A DNA stretch of 64,000 nt from Poecilobothrus nobilitatus (Eukaryota > Arthropoda > Insecta > Diptera > Dolichopodidae), in contig OX352773.1 in assembly GCA_947095535.1 (NCBI GenBank), positions 232,729,477 to 232,793,476 on the forward strand. The letters are read 5' to 3'. The position numbers and the translations under genes are program-made. Of this stretch, positions 34,416-46,416 are shown piece after piece (the first letter of the stretch is position 1; every line of letters starts with the position of its first letter). The notes under the pieces are model-generated. The model saw only the letters and a program-made list of their open reading frames with translations. It did no database searches and had not been told where the DNA came from.

Positions 34416-35777
34416 CAATATATACAATACGTACTATATGACATATTATGTACTTTCGTCATATTATATGCTCATTTATTTATGTTAAAGTACATAATTT
34501 GAAACATATAGATACTTTTTTGAAATTTGAAATTTATAGATACTTTTCTAAATTAATAAAATTATTTAGTGAATTTTTTTTTTAAATTCCCCTTAAAAAA
34601 TGTGATTTAATAAAAAATATTTTCGTTAATTATAAAAATGTGGAAATTGTTACTCAAAATAGATTTTTAATCATCACTATAGGAACAATTCCTATCGGAA
34701 AAATAAAGCCAATTTAATTGAAAATTTAATTTTTATTCTAGAAAAAAAAATCAAATAACTTTTGAACTGAATTGTTATTTAAATTTTTAATAACATACAC
34801 TTGAATAAATTAAAATTGCTCGTCTTTTTAACATATTTTTCAAAAAATAAAATTGAAAAATCAGCTTATCTTAGATTCACCCCGTCCTTCGGACCGTCCC
34901 CGTTCGTCATTCTGTTTAAAAAAACTTCTATATTGTTTAAGATAGAAATGAAACAATGAAATTCATGTGAGTCCTGTTTTCAAATGTGTATATCTGCGGT
35001 GTATATGTGTATATTTTGGTACAAGTCACGTATTCTAAACTGTTTTTATTATCTTTTTGGAAAATGGGCACCTTTTAAAATTTTGGATTTTATTTACAAT
35101 ATATACAATACGTACTATATGACATATTATGTACTTTCGTCATATTATATGCTCATTTATTTATGTTAAAGTACATAATTTGAAACATATAGATACTTTT
35201 TTGAAATTTGAAATTTATAGATACTTTTCTAAATTAATAAAATTATTTAGTGAATTTTTTTTTTAAATTCCCCTTAAAAAATGTGATTTAATAAAAAATA
35301 TTTTCGTTAATTATAAAAATGTGGAAATTGTTACTCAAAATAGATTTTTAATCATCACTATAGGAACAATTCCTATCGGAAAAATAAAGCCAATTTAATT
35401 GAAAATTTAATTTTTATTCTAGAAAAAAAAATCAAATAACTTTTGAACTGAATTGTTATTTAAATTTTTAATAACATACACTTGAATAAATTAAAATTGC
35501 TCGTCTTTTTAACATATTTTTCAAAAAATAAAATTGAAAAATCAGCTTATCTTAGATTCACCCCGTCCTTCGGACCGTCCCCGTTCGTCATTCTGTTTAA
35601 AAAAACTTCTATATTGTTTAAGATAGAAATGAAACAATGAAATTCATGTGAGTCCTGTTTTCAAATGTGTATATCTGCGGTGTATATGTGTATATTTTGG
35701 TACAAGTCACGTATTCTAAACTGTTTTTATTATCTTTTTGGAAAATGGGCACCTTTTAAAATTTTGGATTTTATTTT
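34416..35777. repeat. 681-bp direct tandem duplication
   Basis: Unit 1 is 34416-35096 and unit 2 is 35097-35777. The spacing is a constant 681 across every stretch I compared, including homopolymer runs (a 10-T and a 9-A run), and I found no difference inside the unit. Each unit includes a truncated family B copy with CACCCCGTCCTTCGGACCGT. The 3' end of unit 2 continues into the normal family B end (TTATTTTCTGTCTTGTT), whereas unit 1 is cut there and rejoined to the unit start. It is either a very recent duplication or an assembly artefact. Confidence 0.93.
34830..35096 (+). repeat. Family B fragment B8 (in tandem unit 1)
   Basis: AACATATTTTTCAAAAAATA, the GTCC-rich patch, AAAACTTCTATATTGTTTAA, CACGTATTCTAAACTG and GGAAAATGGGCACC match the family B head and tail with the body deleted. 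The identical sequence recurs in unit 2 at 35511-35777. Confidence 0.75.
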
Positions 35778-35790
35778 CTGTCTTGTTAAA
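35511..35790 (+). repeat. Family B fragment B9 (in tandem unit 2)
   Basis: This is the second copy of B8, and its 3' end extends into the family's usual CTGTCTTGTT terminus. Confidence 0.75.
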
Positions 35791-38700
35791 TTTATAATTT
35801 TAGAATACTTAAATAAAATAATTTTATGAATGAAAATTTTGCTATTGGCTTTTCAAAGCATGGTAGATAATATTATATAAGAATTTATTATTTCAAATAT
35901 TTTTTAACCCTTTGCTACTTGATATTATCTGTCTTTCTTTTTGGTTTTTTGTTTTGTATTTTATGACTTTAATTGGTATATTGAAATTATAACCATTTTT
36001 AATGTCAAAAATACTAACATAAAAAATAATATAAAAAAAAAGTCTTTAATATCTAAAAAATGCACATATTAAAAGGACCCCCTTTCTTTATAAAATAAAT
36101 AAATAAATTTTAAAGGCATTTATTTTGTTTATCGTTTATTTGTAAACGATTATTGATATCGAATGGCTTACAAATAAAAACGATTCTTGATAAACAATTT
36201 TTTGGTAACTGACTTCGGATTTTTGAATATAATGCAAAACTGGTTGAGTCTTGAACTTTGTTCAAAAAATGTTTACACTTTTGATTTTTATTTATAGCTT
36301 TATTTATTTATTTTTTATTAATATTTATTTTATGCATGGTTGGTACATATTAGTAATTGATCGAAATTATTTTTAAAGTATAGGTATATTTAATAATTTA
36401 TATTTAGAGATAATTATATTAAAATAAACTTTAAATACTTAAATATACAAATTTTTGTGTATAAGACTTAAATATTTAAAGAGACTTAAAGACTTTTTAA
36501 ATTTTTTTTTTAATTTTCTTTTTCAAATTATAATTAAACGATTTTTTTTTTTTTTTTTTGGCACTTTCGACCGAAGACATAAAGAATCAAAAATACGAAA
36601 AATATTGCAAAATCATGCCAGAATGATAAAAATTTCTTAAATAAATTTATATAATAAATAAATATAATATAATATTGTAATATTAATTTGGAAAATTTCC
36701 AAAGGCTTTCCAAAATTATAGAACTTCTACAATATAGAACTTTAAAAAAAAAAAAAAAAAAATATCAATACTAATATAGGGTTAAAGAGTATGTGCGAAA
36801 TATATATAGGTATATATTATATATCTCAATTACAGTTTATGCATATGTTCTCAATTCTTATTTTTTTGTTTATTAAAATAATACTCTTTATAACTCTTTG
36901 CTCTTTATTTTTGTTGAAAAAAAAAAGAATGTCTTCTAGACTTCATTATAGTGGGTAAATTGTATAAAATTATAACCCTAAAAGAATGGTAAAAATATTT
37001 TTTTGTTTTTGTTTGGTACGTAATATAAGTTTATATTATATATAAATTTCTTTTATATATTACTCATTATGTATTATAATGTACCTACGTATATTGTATT
37101 ATAACATCATATAAGAAGTGTTTTTTTTTTAAATGGCTCGAAAGTCTAAAATAATTCTTGCTGTCAATATCTAAACTAATAAAATGGAAATTTATTTTTT
37201 ATAAAATAATTAAATATAGGGAAAATTATTTATGTAGCTTCTTAATTATAAGTTTTCTTAAACAATATTCTAGAAAAAAAAAAAAAAATTAATTTTTATA
37301 AAAATTGCATAATTTCAGGCGTCAATAACATTTCATATTAAAAGTTTACTTTATTTGGAACTAAATGTATGCAATTTTTTTTCTGTATACGTTCTTATGT
37401 TTTTGTTTAAAAACTTATACTGTATAACTGAAATTTGCTCGGCTTTGATTGATGGATTTAGGAGTTACAATAAAAATGTTCTGTTATTTTCTCAATATTA
37501 CAGTGCAATAATAAGTCTAGTGCAAAAAAAAAAATTACATCAGTTAACTTTATGTACCTTCTGTGCTATATATTTAATATAAAGTGTAATACATATTTAT
37601 ATAATATGAACTCATATATTATTATTGTTATATGTACATTATGTAATATCTACTTATGCATATTTATTTTTCTTTATTAAATTTAACAATGGATAAAAAT
37701 TCCGGAATACTAATGCTTTGCTAATTTTTTATTTTTTGCTAACTGTAATAAAATTTACACTTAATTTTAATCTTTATGTTGTCCTTCGTCATTTTTTTTT
37801 GTTTTTTTTTTGTTTATATAGAAACAAAACAATAAAATACAATCACAGCAGTGACTTTAATAGGAAAATTATTCAATATACTCATATTTTAATTATTTTT
37901 ATACATATTTTATTTAAATTCGTATAAGTGTGTATGTACGAATATTCATATAAAATAGATATTTACACAAAAAAATATTTTTTTTGTGCTTACCATGGTG
38001 TATATATGTGGATGTATTCTATATTTGGTTTTAATTTATTTTCTATTATTTTTGTAAGTGTCAAAGAATATAATAAATGTATATAAAGTTAAAATTTAAG
38101 TTGAACAGGAGACTACTTTATTTCAATAAGAACTTTTCATAAATAATAATAATTCTTTACAAAAAAGGATAACAAAATATAATTATATACATAATTCATA
38201 AGAATTTTATAGAAAAAACTGGTGGCGACTACAGTTCATTTCTACAATCATTTTTTGTGATTTTAATTAAAACCAGTCATAATGTACTTTCAATACCATA
38301 TGCACTGGTAAACAATGAAGGATCAAAAATTTGAAAATTATTAAAAAAAAATATTAATTGTTTCCGAAAAATTTCTTAAGGGGAATTCGTTTAAATACCT
38401 ACCTTTAATGTTAAACTTTTTTTAGATCTTTTTAATGTTATTCAACTAGGATCATTTTGTAAACAAACTTATGCGACGTTCTGTAATTAATGGTCATATG
38501 CTCAATCAGTGTTTTATTAATTAAAAATTAAACGACCTTAACTCTTGTTAATTTTAATATTATCCTACTGTAAAGCTTAAAATCAATATACCTAATAATT
38601 TTTCAATAATTATATGATACTGTTGGGCCGCATTATTTTCAATAAATCGTAGAATACTCTTTGAAAGAATATTCCAAACTTGACGAAATCTTAACTTTAT

Positions 38701-39200
38701 TTCTAAGAATTTACGAGTGAAATTAAAGCTCAAAAAAATATATGTTTTTTTTATAATCTATAGATTAATATAAAAATACAAATTTTTTTTTTGTACTTTC
38801 CATTCCAATGAAGAGTATTTTGCATCCACTAAATCACTTATTAATCATATTTGACTAAACTTCAGTTTCTTAATCATTATTTTAATCAAACCTCAGATTA
38901 TAAGACATATAAATAAATTTTAAGCCTAATCATAAGTGAAATTGCTTAAAATATCAGTATACGTCAATATTTACTTTATTGATACATTTTTAATTAATCT
39001 TTGAATGATTGTACAAATTTTATGTATATTTACTGACATGAATTTGAAAATTTTTGAAATAAGAATGAATACATATTATTAGCTTCTTGTCTATGGGATG
39101 CAAATAAAACTCATTTAATATGTTTAATTAATCCCTGTATAATGATAATTTGCCTGATTATTAAATAATATTTGAAAATTTCTTTCCTCTAAATGATTTA
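35791..39200. other. AT-rich non-coding DNA
   Basis: No gene seen. A degenerate inverted repeat lies at 36127-36210 (GTTTATC...TTGTAA against TTACAAATAA...GATAAAC). The 60-75-codon frames at 36455, 37355 and 37718 are Phe/Leu/Lys-rich chance frames. Confidence 0.5.
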
Positions 39201-39220
39201 ATTTATTTACTGCCTTCGCC

Positions 39221-39490
39221 TTACTTTTTATCTTTTTCTTTATCTTTATTTAAATTTCCCACAGCATTACAAATTGTTTCTGTTTGTGGATCAACATAAG
39301 GAAGATTTTCTAAAACACTTTGAATAATCTTCATCTACTTCCGTTGGATCACTTTCTTCGGTTTTTTGCATTTCAGCTTGATGAGTAACAGTTTCTTGTG
39401 CATCTTGCGTAGACATTTGCATTGCAAAAGCAATTTACTCTTCTTCAGTCATATTAGCAAAATCTGTCATATTGTCTTCAGCTGGAGTTT
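39221..39490 (-). pseudogene. Rpn10: Rpn10/PSMD4 last-exon pseudogene (26S proteasome ubiquitin receptor)
   Basis: Read from 39490 downward, the minus strand encodes ETPAEDNMTDFANMTEEE, a stop, then IAFAMQMSTQDAQETVTHQA. After a frame change comes QSVLENLPYVDPQTETI and a Lys/Asp-rich end KDKEKDKK. This is the C-terminal end of Rpn10/S5a, the 19S regulatory subunit that binds polyubiquitin. EEE-IAFAMQMS is a ubiquitin-interacting motif, and the VLENLPxVDP segment and Lys-rich tail are conserved. The stop (TAA at 39435-39437) replaces the Gln expected after TEEE. The frameshift lies near 39322-39335, with an apparent deletion between the acidic linker and QSVLENLP. The sequence just upstream, TTGTTCTTTTTGTTCTACAG, is a good 3' splice site, so this looks like a decayed genomic exon (phase 1) and not a processed copy. 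I found no earlier exon nearby. Confidence 0.85.
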
Positions 39491-40450
39491 CTGTAGAACA
39501 AAAAGAACAAAATATAAATCATACCATATTACTTGAACTTATTAAAATCAATATTTAGAAAGCAAGTTGGACAACTGAAATTTAAAATTATTATTGTTTA
39601 AGTAATTTAAATTTTCCTTACATACATACATTTTTCACATTTATGTACATTTTTCCCATTTCCGTTTTCTAATAAAGCAATTGCAATAATAGTTTTTAAT
39701 TTAGATTTCTTGAGATAAAAAATGTACATATTCTTCAAAAAATTTTAATTAAAAAAATTTTTAAAACATTTTTCAAAATCTTAATACATAAAATTTTAAC
39801 AAAATATCTATATATACTCGTATGTTGGCATAAAGAGCCTTCTACATATTATATAAAATTTGTTTAATAATCCAAATTAACTTATAGTCAAGTTAATGTT
39901 CATAAATTCCAAAGTTTCTTGCAAACATGCACACATTTTCAAAAAAAAAAAAAAAAGAAAAAATAATTTTATATTAAAATGCAAATCAGAAACTTATATG
40001 AAAAAAAAATTGTTGATGCTATCATAATACATAATATTATATAAAAATATGTTATATAAATGTAATATTAGTACATTTTTCATTTATATCCTTTTTCTGT
40101 TAAAGTAAATCCTAAGAAATCAAAAAAACTGAAACTTTTTCTTTCTGTATATTTTTAAAAACTTTTAATTTATTTTTTAAATAATTTCAAACTATAAATT
40201 TAAAGAGTTTTTAAAAAAAAAAAAAAAAAAAACAAAGCAAAAATTAAAATAGAATATATTTTAAAAATGCATAACTTTATACCATAAAAGACACTTAAAA
40301 CTAAATTTGTCTTAAAATAAAATCTTGAATAATAAGTTCAGGAAATTAATCTAAAAACTTTCTATATAAAGTGTAGCCATATGATAAGAATTTAGGAAAT
40401 TATTTAAATATATATTTCATAGTAATTATGACATCTTGCGAAAAGGAATT
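39491..40450. other. AT-rich non-coding DNA upstream of the Rpn10 exon relic
   Basis: The first part reads on the minus strand as an intron end. I looked for preceding Rpn10 exon sequence and saw none. Long A runs lie at 39940 and 40211. Confidence 0.5.
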
Positions 40451-40456
40451 TAAAAA

Positions 40457-41375
40457 CAAAGCAGAATGTAAACCAACAGTTTTTAAAGTCGCACATTTCC
40501 AAATGGCAATACAAACTGTTTAGAATTATTGTGACATACACCAACATTTGAAAATATTCTTTTATTTATTATTTATAAATTTTCTTGCCTTTTATTTTGA
40601 AAAAATTTGGACAGGTGCCCAAGTTACAGATGTTTAAAACTAGGAAAATTTCAATTTTTGATCCCTAATATTCCATAAAAAGGTGATAGTACAAAAACAT
40701 TTCAGATACAATTTATACTAATTCTATAAAAGATCTTTCTTATCTCAAAATTTCAAGTTTCTATTTAAAAGCGTGCCGGAGTTATGAAAGAAGAAAAATC
40801 ATGCAAAATTTGGTTTTCACATAACGGTAATTCCAGGTACTAAATAAAACTAATTTATAATTTTTTTTTTTGATATACTTTTTGAATGTATAAAAAAAGG
40901 AGCTTTGGTGGTCTAGTGGATAAGAGCGTATAAAATACGCTGTGAACACCGAGGGCGTGCAGGTTCGAATCCTACACACTTCGTAAGAGTTATTCCCCCT
41001 TACGACATTTATAGCCACGCCTGAACAAGAAAGGCTGTGTGATTTCCTGTCCATATTTATATGGCAGAGAATTTATAAAAAGTCGTATCGAATGGCGTTT
41101 TTAAATTGAATAAATGTTAAGCGGAACTTGAGATATACTTAGACATTTAACAATAGCGCTGCTTCAAAGTTTGAGGAGCTGTTATAACCGTAATTGATGA
41201 GGCTACATAAAAAAGTTGTTCTACAACATAAATTTTTATGAGACCTTACCCATGGTTAAAATTTCATTGCTCTATTTTTAACGGTGTAGAAGTTTTGTAA
41301 ACAGACGGACGGACGTACAAAGTGAAATTAATAATCATATACTTTCAAATTTTTTTTGAAAAATATTTAATTTTA
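40457..41375 (-). repeat. Family B repeat, copy B10, split by a SINE
   Basis: The left edge (AGCAGAATGTAAACCAACAG) and right edge (GACGGACGGACGTACAAAGT, then TTGAAAAATATT) match the two ends of family B read on the minus strand, as in B3. GCGTGCCGGAGTTATGAAAG and CACATAACGGTAATTCCAGG lie left of the SINE. TATCGAATGGCGTTTTTAAA and CCCATGGTTAAA lie right of it. Confidence 0.8.
40899..41070 (+). mobile_element. tRNA-derived SINE (family A) nested in B10
   Basis: It contains GGTCTAGTGGATAAGAGCG, GCGTATAAAATACGC, CAGGTTCGAATCC, CCACGCCTGAACAAGAAAGG, GTGTGATTTCCTGTCCATA and TATGGCAGAGAA. It lies between the two halves of B10. TATAAAAA occurs on both sides, a short probable target-site duplication. 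The 90-codon minus-strand frame is SINE antisense. Confidence 0.92.
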
Positions 41376-41876
41376 TAATAAAGAAATATGCATTTTAGAA
41401 GTAGATATATTAAGAAAATGTAGCTATAGGTTCTTATTTTATGTTTCATAAAATTGTACAATCTTTGAGATAAACCAATGAAATCAATTAAGCATGGATA
41501 GATTTTAATAAAATATTATATTGTTCCTTTTTGTATAGCAGGAAATTATTTTTGGTAGTTGGAAAGAAACTTTAAAAATTTAAAAATTTGATAAAAAGCA
41601 CTAAAATGCTGCTATATTTTCGGGGACTAAGTGTAGATTCTTAAGTATCATTTAAAATAGTCTGAATCTAAACAGTTTCCCTAAATTTATAAATCAAAAT
41701 TATTGCAAAAAGTTGTTTTTTTGAATTATTAAATATTTCAATTTATCGTTTTGTCAAATAAAGTTGAGTCATGTGAATTATGTAAACACGCTTAGTAATT
41801 TGTTGAAATCTGTAATGTTTCATTGAGCTGAAATCAATAATGTTTCATTCGTTCCTTTTCGTGCAACATTTACATT

Positions 41877-42672
41877 TTTAGCACATTTTTCAAAAATATT
41901 CGTAAAAATTAGGTAATTGGTTTCATTCTGTTCGTCCGTCTATTTGTTTACAATACTGCTACAGCGTTTAAAATAAAACAATGAAATTTTAACGATTGAT
42001 AGACCTCTTAAAAAATTAATGTTGTTGAATAACTTTTTTATGTTGCACCTCAGTGGGACATAGACGAGTTACTACATCTGAAATTTGAAAAATTCTACCT
42101 CAGATTCTGGTTAATATTTTTTTAATCTAAAAACAAGAAACAATAAAGAAATTTTTTGTCATTATAAAACGATATAAATTTTGCAGTTTAGTTTCTGAAT
42201 TTACTGTTATGTGAAAATTAATTATCTGCAATAAATAATTATCGCTATGTGAAAATTAAACCTCCGGAAGGCTCTAAGATAAAACCTAAACAATTTTTTT
42301 TTGTCGCTTTCTCTATAATACATAAAAGGATCAAGAGATCAAGAATTAAAGATCAGATTCAATTCTAAATCTATTAGAGATTAAGAATCAAAATTAGCTT
42401 TTTTGAGACAGCTACAACTTAAGTATCTGTACAAACTTTTTTAAAATAAAATGCCCAAATAAAAGCTTCAAGATTTAATCTTATGTCTCTTAACAGTTTT
42501 TCTTATTTATATAGGTTTTCAAAAGAAGCAACTTTGATTTTGATTTTCACAATTTTTTCTTTCATATAAGATTGAAGAAAAATTTGTAAGTCTTGATGCA
42601 AGTCACAATATTCTAAACTGTTTTTATTGACTTTTTGTTAAAAATCTTTGATTTTTACATTCTACCTTGTTT
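41877..42672 (+). repeat. Family B repeat, copy B11
   Basis: TTTAGCACATTTTTCAAAAA, GGTTTCATTCTGTTCGTCCG, TACAGCGTTTAAAATAAAAC, TTACTGTTATGTGAAAATTA, TGATGCAAGTCACAATATTC and TTTTTACATTCTACCTTGTT make it close to full length from head to tail. The body between is diverged. Confidence 0.75.
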
Positions 42673-43277
42673 GATTTAATATAAATTTTAATTAAATATT
42701 CATAGTTTTATCTTTCATGCTGACTGCATGTATAGATTTTTAAAAAAACTTCTAACCACCATATATAGATAAAGGATTGCTATAGTAATCGACAATTTTT
42801 ACAACTATGGTGTTTACAATTATTTTAAAGATACTTCGACGAACTAAAAAATCATTCGTTTTCATACTGCCTTGTGTTATTTTAATAACAGATTTCAATT
42901 CACACTAAATATTTTTAGCTTCTTCCAACCTTATACCACCTTATATATATCTCTTGGAAAATAGATCTTAAGTTATGATTACTTTTTTATGATTTAATCC
43001 TAATTTGTTACATTTGGTTCTTCAACAAAATTTTATCTTTTAGCATTTCTTTTTTCTTTCAATTATTTTCATATTATTTATTTTAATATCTTTATTATAC
43101 TTTTATTTATGTCCTTAGTAACAAAAAGATAAAGTGATTGAAAAAAATAAAATATTTTTATCGCTACTATAATAACAGTTGAAGACTTCTAATATATACA
43201 ATGATACCAGCTATTTGAAATCAAGCTTAACGTAATGAGTTAATATTATCTTAATAAAGGTAATATTAAAAGTTCTG
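42673..43277. other. AT-rich non-coding DNA
   Basis: No gene seen. TTCATACTGCCTTGTG near 42860-42875 may be an isolated family B end. Confidence 0.45.
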
Positions 43278-43280
43278 TTA

Positions 43281-43687
43281 GGTCTCGTCGTCCACGCAAA
43301 AAGTGGGTGGGCGATTTTTTTTTTAAATATTTCAAAAATATTGGTGTTCAAAGAAGTGGCGAGAAGAGAAAGGAATACAGAAGAACAATAAGACCGCAAT
43401 TTTTTTGCGGTAAGCGGGCGATTTTTTAAAATCAAAATTGTTTGAATTTTAAAACGGCAAAACTGTGATAAAATATGACGACAATAATTTCATTTTTTAA
43501 TTAAAATTAACGTGTTTATCGGTTCATAAAATTTTTAATTGTCGCTTCGTCGCTCATATATTCGAAAAAAAAAATTTCTGAGTCGTCTCTTATTTTCCTA
43601 AAGCTATTCTTTCCGCAAAAACTTCACAAAATTATGTGGCCATTTGGCCAAAAAATCGCCCACCTCCTTTCTGCGTGGAACAGGCCC
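43281..43687. mobile_element. MITE with PIF/Harbinger-like ends and TTA target duplication
   Basis: The ends are inverted. Left: GGTCTCGTCGTCCACGCAAA followed by AAGTGGGTGGGCGATTTTTT. Right, reverse-complemented: GGGCCTGTTCCACGC, AGAAAGGAGGTGGGCGATTT, TTTGG. TTA flanks both sides (43278-43280 and 43688-43690), the 3-bp target expected for PIF/Harbinger. The element is about 407 bp and non-coding. A half-site, AAGCGGGCGATTTTTTAAAA, lies inside at about 43411. The 74-codon minus-strand frame is not a transposase and has no recognisable domain. Confidence 0.75.
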
Positions 43688-43690
43688 TTA

Positions 43691-45790
43691 GTTTTCTTCT
43701 CCTACATTGATTTCTGTTCACAAAGACAATGTGCTGATTTTAGTTAGATTGAAACACATGTTATACTTCCGCGTTTGTCCTTTGCAAGTCAAAAATATCA
43801 TAAATTTTCAAACAGATATATTCTTTTCCCCGATGCAGTTACAGTTAAACTGCAAAGATTTTTATCTTTATCAAAATATTAAAAGTTTGTTCTATACTTT
43901 CAGAACATAATATCTCCCAGTATTTCAACAATACAGGATTAGGTCAACTATGCCTAAAAAAAAAAATCTTTTATTTGATGTTAATCTATAATATAATAAT
44001 AAAAAAAAATTGTTATTTTCAAATATATTAAAAATTGGCATTTCAATTTATTAATATTTACATTTAAATAAAAATCATTTTATTTTTATTTTTAAAATAT
44101 AATTTATAGATCTAAAAACTATAGAAAACAAAATCCATAATAAAATATAATATTATATTATTAAATTATGTATACATTATATACCTACTTTATATTTTTA
44201 TTTATAACTATAAATGCAATGAATAAGGACATAAGCGTATAGTTCATAATATGTGCCCTTTATATGCTTGAATGAATAAAATATAAGTACATTATATTGT
44301 ATATTATTTTCATAGCCCAAATCAAAAACATTAATCTTTATAATAAAATTTATATTCGACATTATATTGAATTCCAAAAAAAAAAAAAAAAATCATCAAT
44401 TGAATTTATTAAAGACCCATATATAGCAAAAGTTTTTCCAATCACCCTGAAATATCAAAAAAAAAAAATAATAATAATAACAAGGACATTAAAACAAGTA
44501 ACTAACGAATATTATGTAGGTCTTAAAAGACATAAGAAATATTGAAGTAAATCAACGAAAAACTCATTGTTATTTTATTTTCGTGTCATTTCAATTTTCT
44601 GATATGGGTAAAAAAAAAAAAAAAAAAATTTTATATTTATATGAAATATAATATGTTCCATTTCAATATTAATATGAAGAAGTAAATTATTTTGTTGTTA
44701 AAAAGGCAATTTAATTTAATGTAAAACACAAAAACAAAAAAAAAACAAAAATCAAGATGGGCAATCAAAAAATATTTTTATTTTTTAAATTGAAATTCTT
44801 ATTAATATGAAAAAAAAAAAAATTATTTCTACCATACTTTATTAAAAAGAGAATATGATGTGTCGTAAAGAACTGGGATATGTGATATAAAAAAAAAACT
44901 TGGTTCATTTAATTTACCATTTATATTTACTGATGAGAAAAAAAATTTTTGTTTTTACCCATTTAAATCAGATATGAAAAAGAATTTTTTTTTTTTTTGC
45001 AAACAAATTTTTAATATTATACAGTACAAAAAGTCAATTTATGTTAATATTTTTATGTCATCAAGTGTTAATTGATATGCATCCCATTGATGGATAAATT
45101 TTTCTTAACAGTTACTCTACTTGACAACTACTTTTGTTATAATATTCTTTGTTCATTGAATCTTATCCAAAAATTTTTTCTCATTATTTTTTCATCATTT
45201 TTCATCAGAATTAAAAATAGATGTACAGATGGACCTACAGAATAAAAATCGTTTATGCGCCTACTAATAACTTGCCGTTTACATTCTATTGCTATCCACT
45301 ATCTGTCGCTATATAAATTAAGCACTTACTGCCTTTTACTGTCTTTGTGGCAGAAATCACTGGCTGAGAAAGAAAAATCTAAGACATCGCTGTCTAGAAA
45401 ATAAACGTCAAAATTATATTTTTGAATGACAAAAAAAAGGAAGAAAAATTAGAAAATTTTTTTTTATAAATTGTTTTTTTATCTGTTAAAACATTAATGT
45501 CAATATCGAAGCTATTTCTTTGCGCTATAAAGATATTAATCCATAAGTTCTAATTAACTGTAATTTGAATTTGATTTTAAAACAAAATTACATGTATTCT
45601 TTTGTTAAGTTTCCTTGTTAATTTTTCTTTTAAATGGACTGTCAATATAATATTTGAACACAATTTTGTTCTTAGATAGTAAATTGACATTTTAAAGTAG
45701 TGATAGCAACAGTTGATAGATACAATATGTAAATGCCGAATAAGTTCTAATAGATTCCAACATTTTGGTTATTCTATAGAAGGAATATAT
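43691..45790. other. AT-rich non-coding DNA
   Basis: No gene recognised. Many long A runs are present, and the frames at 43707 and 44297 are composed of common A/T codons only. Confidence 0.5.
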
Positions 45791-45821
45791 TATTTATCAA
45801 AATGCACGACCAACATAGAAT

Positions 45822-46010
45822 ATACAGTGGCCTAATGGGTAAGAGCGTATAAAATACTCCATAAATACCGAGGCAGTGTGGATACGAAACCAACATACGT
45901 CGTAAGAGTTATCCCCCGTTACGACATGTACAGGCTCGTCTGAACAGGAAAGGCTGTGTAATTTTCTGTCCACATTTATGTGGCAGAGACATGCATTAAA
46001 AAAAAAAAAG
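45822..46010 (+). mobile_element. tRNA-derived SINE (family A), 5'-trimmed
   Basis: It starts inside the A-box region (AGTGGCCTAATGGGTAAGAG). The GCGTATAAAATACTCC arm is mutated, and the B-box reads GATACGAAACC. The body (CTGAACAGGAAAGGCTGTGT, CCACATTTATGTGGCAGAG) and A tail are intact. Loss of the usual GGGCCTCGG start suggests 5' truncation. The 73-codon minus-strand frame is antisense to it. Confidence 0.9.
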
Positions 46011-46310
46011 CTTACCAAAACGTAAACTAGATATCCGTTGCCATTTATTTAAATAACATAAAAACCAGATTTAAATAATCAATCACTTACAGATCTAAAA
46101 AACTTACATAATATAACCTATAATTTTTGTGCAAATTTTGTAACAAAAGAATATAAAATACAATACAGATAGACAAAATATTACCATAAAAACTGTTATT
46201 CTGAAGAAATTTAACAAACAGTAGCAAATTTTAATTTTATGTCGTAAAAAATATACCGAATTAAATCAAAAAGGATCAAATTAAAGAATTTTATTTTACA
46301 TTAGCACCCA

Positions 46311-46416
46311 ATTGCACCAACCACTTATCACTAATCAAATAATCAAATAATCATTTTTTTGATAAGTTTTTGTTGCACCAAAATACAAAATCATATTTGG
46401 TAATAACTGGTGCAAT
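46311..46416. mobile_element. Small hairpin element (possible MITE)
   Basis: ATTGCACCA (46311-46319) and TGGTGCAAT (near 46408-46416) are inverted. Inside, TTGCACCAACCACTTATCA pairs imperfectly with TGATAAGTTTTTGTTGCACC. The whole stretch of about 105 bases is a nested inverted repeat without coding capacity. No target-site duplication was identified. Confidence 0.5.

Noticed and set aside
44297..44545. 82-codon Lys/Ile-rich frame
   Set aside because: Composed of A/T-only codons and poly(A) runs; no family features.
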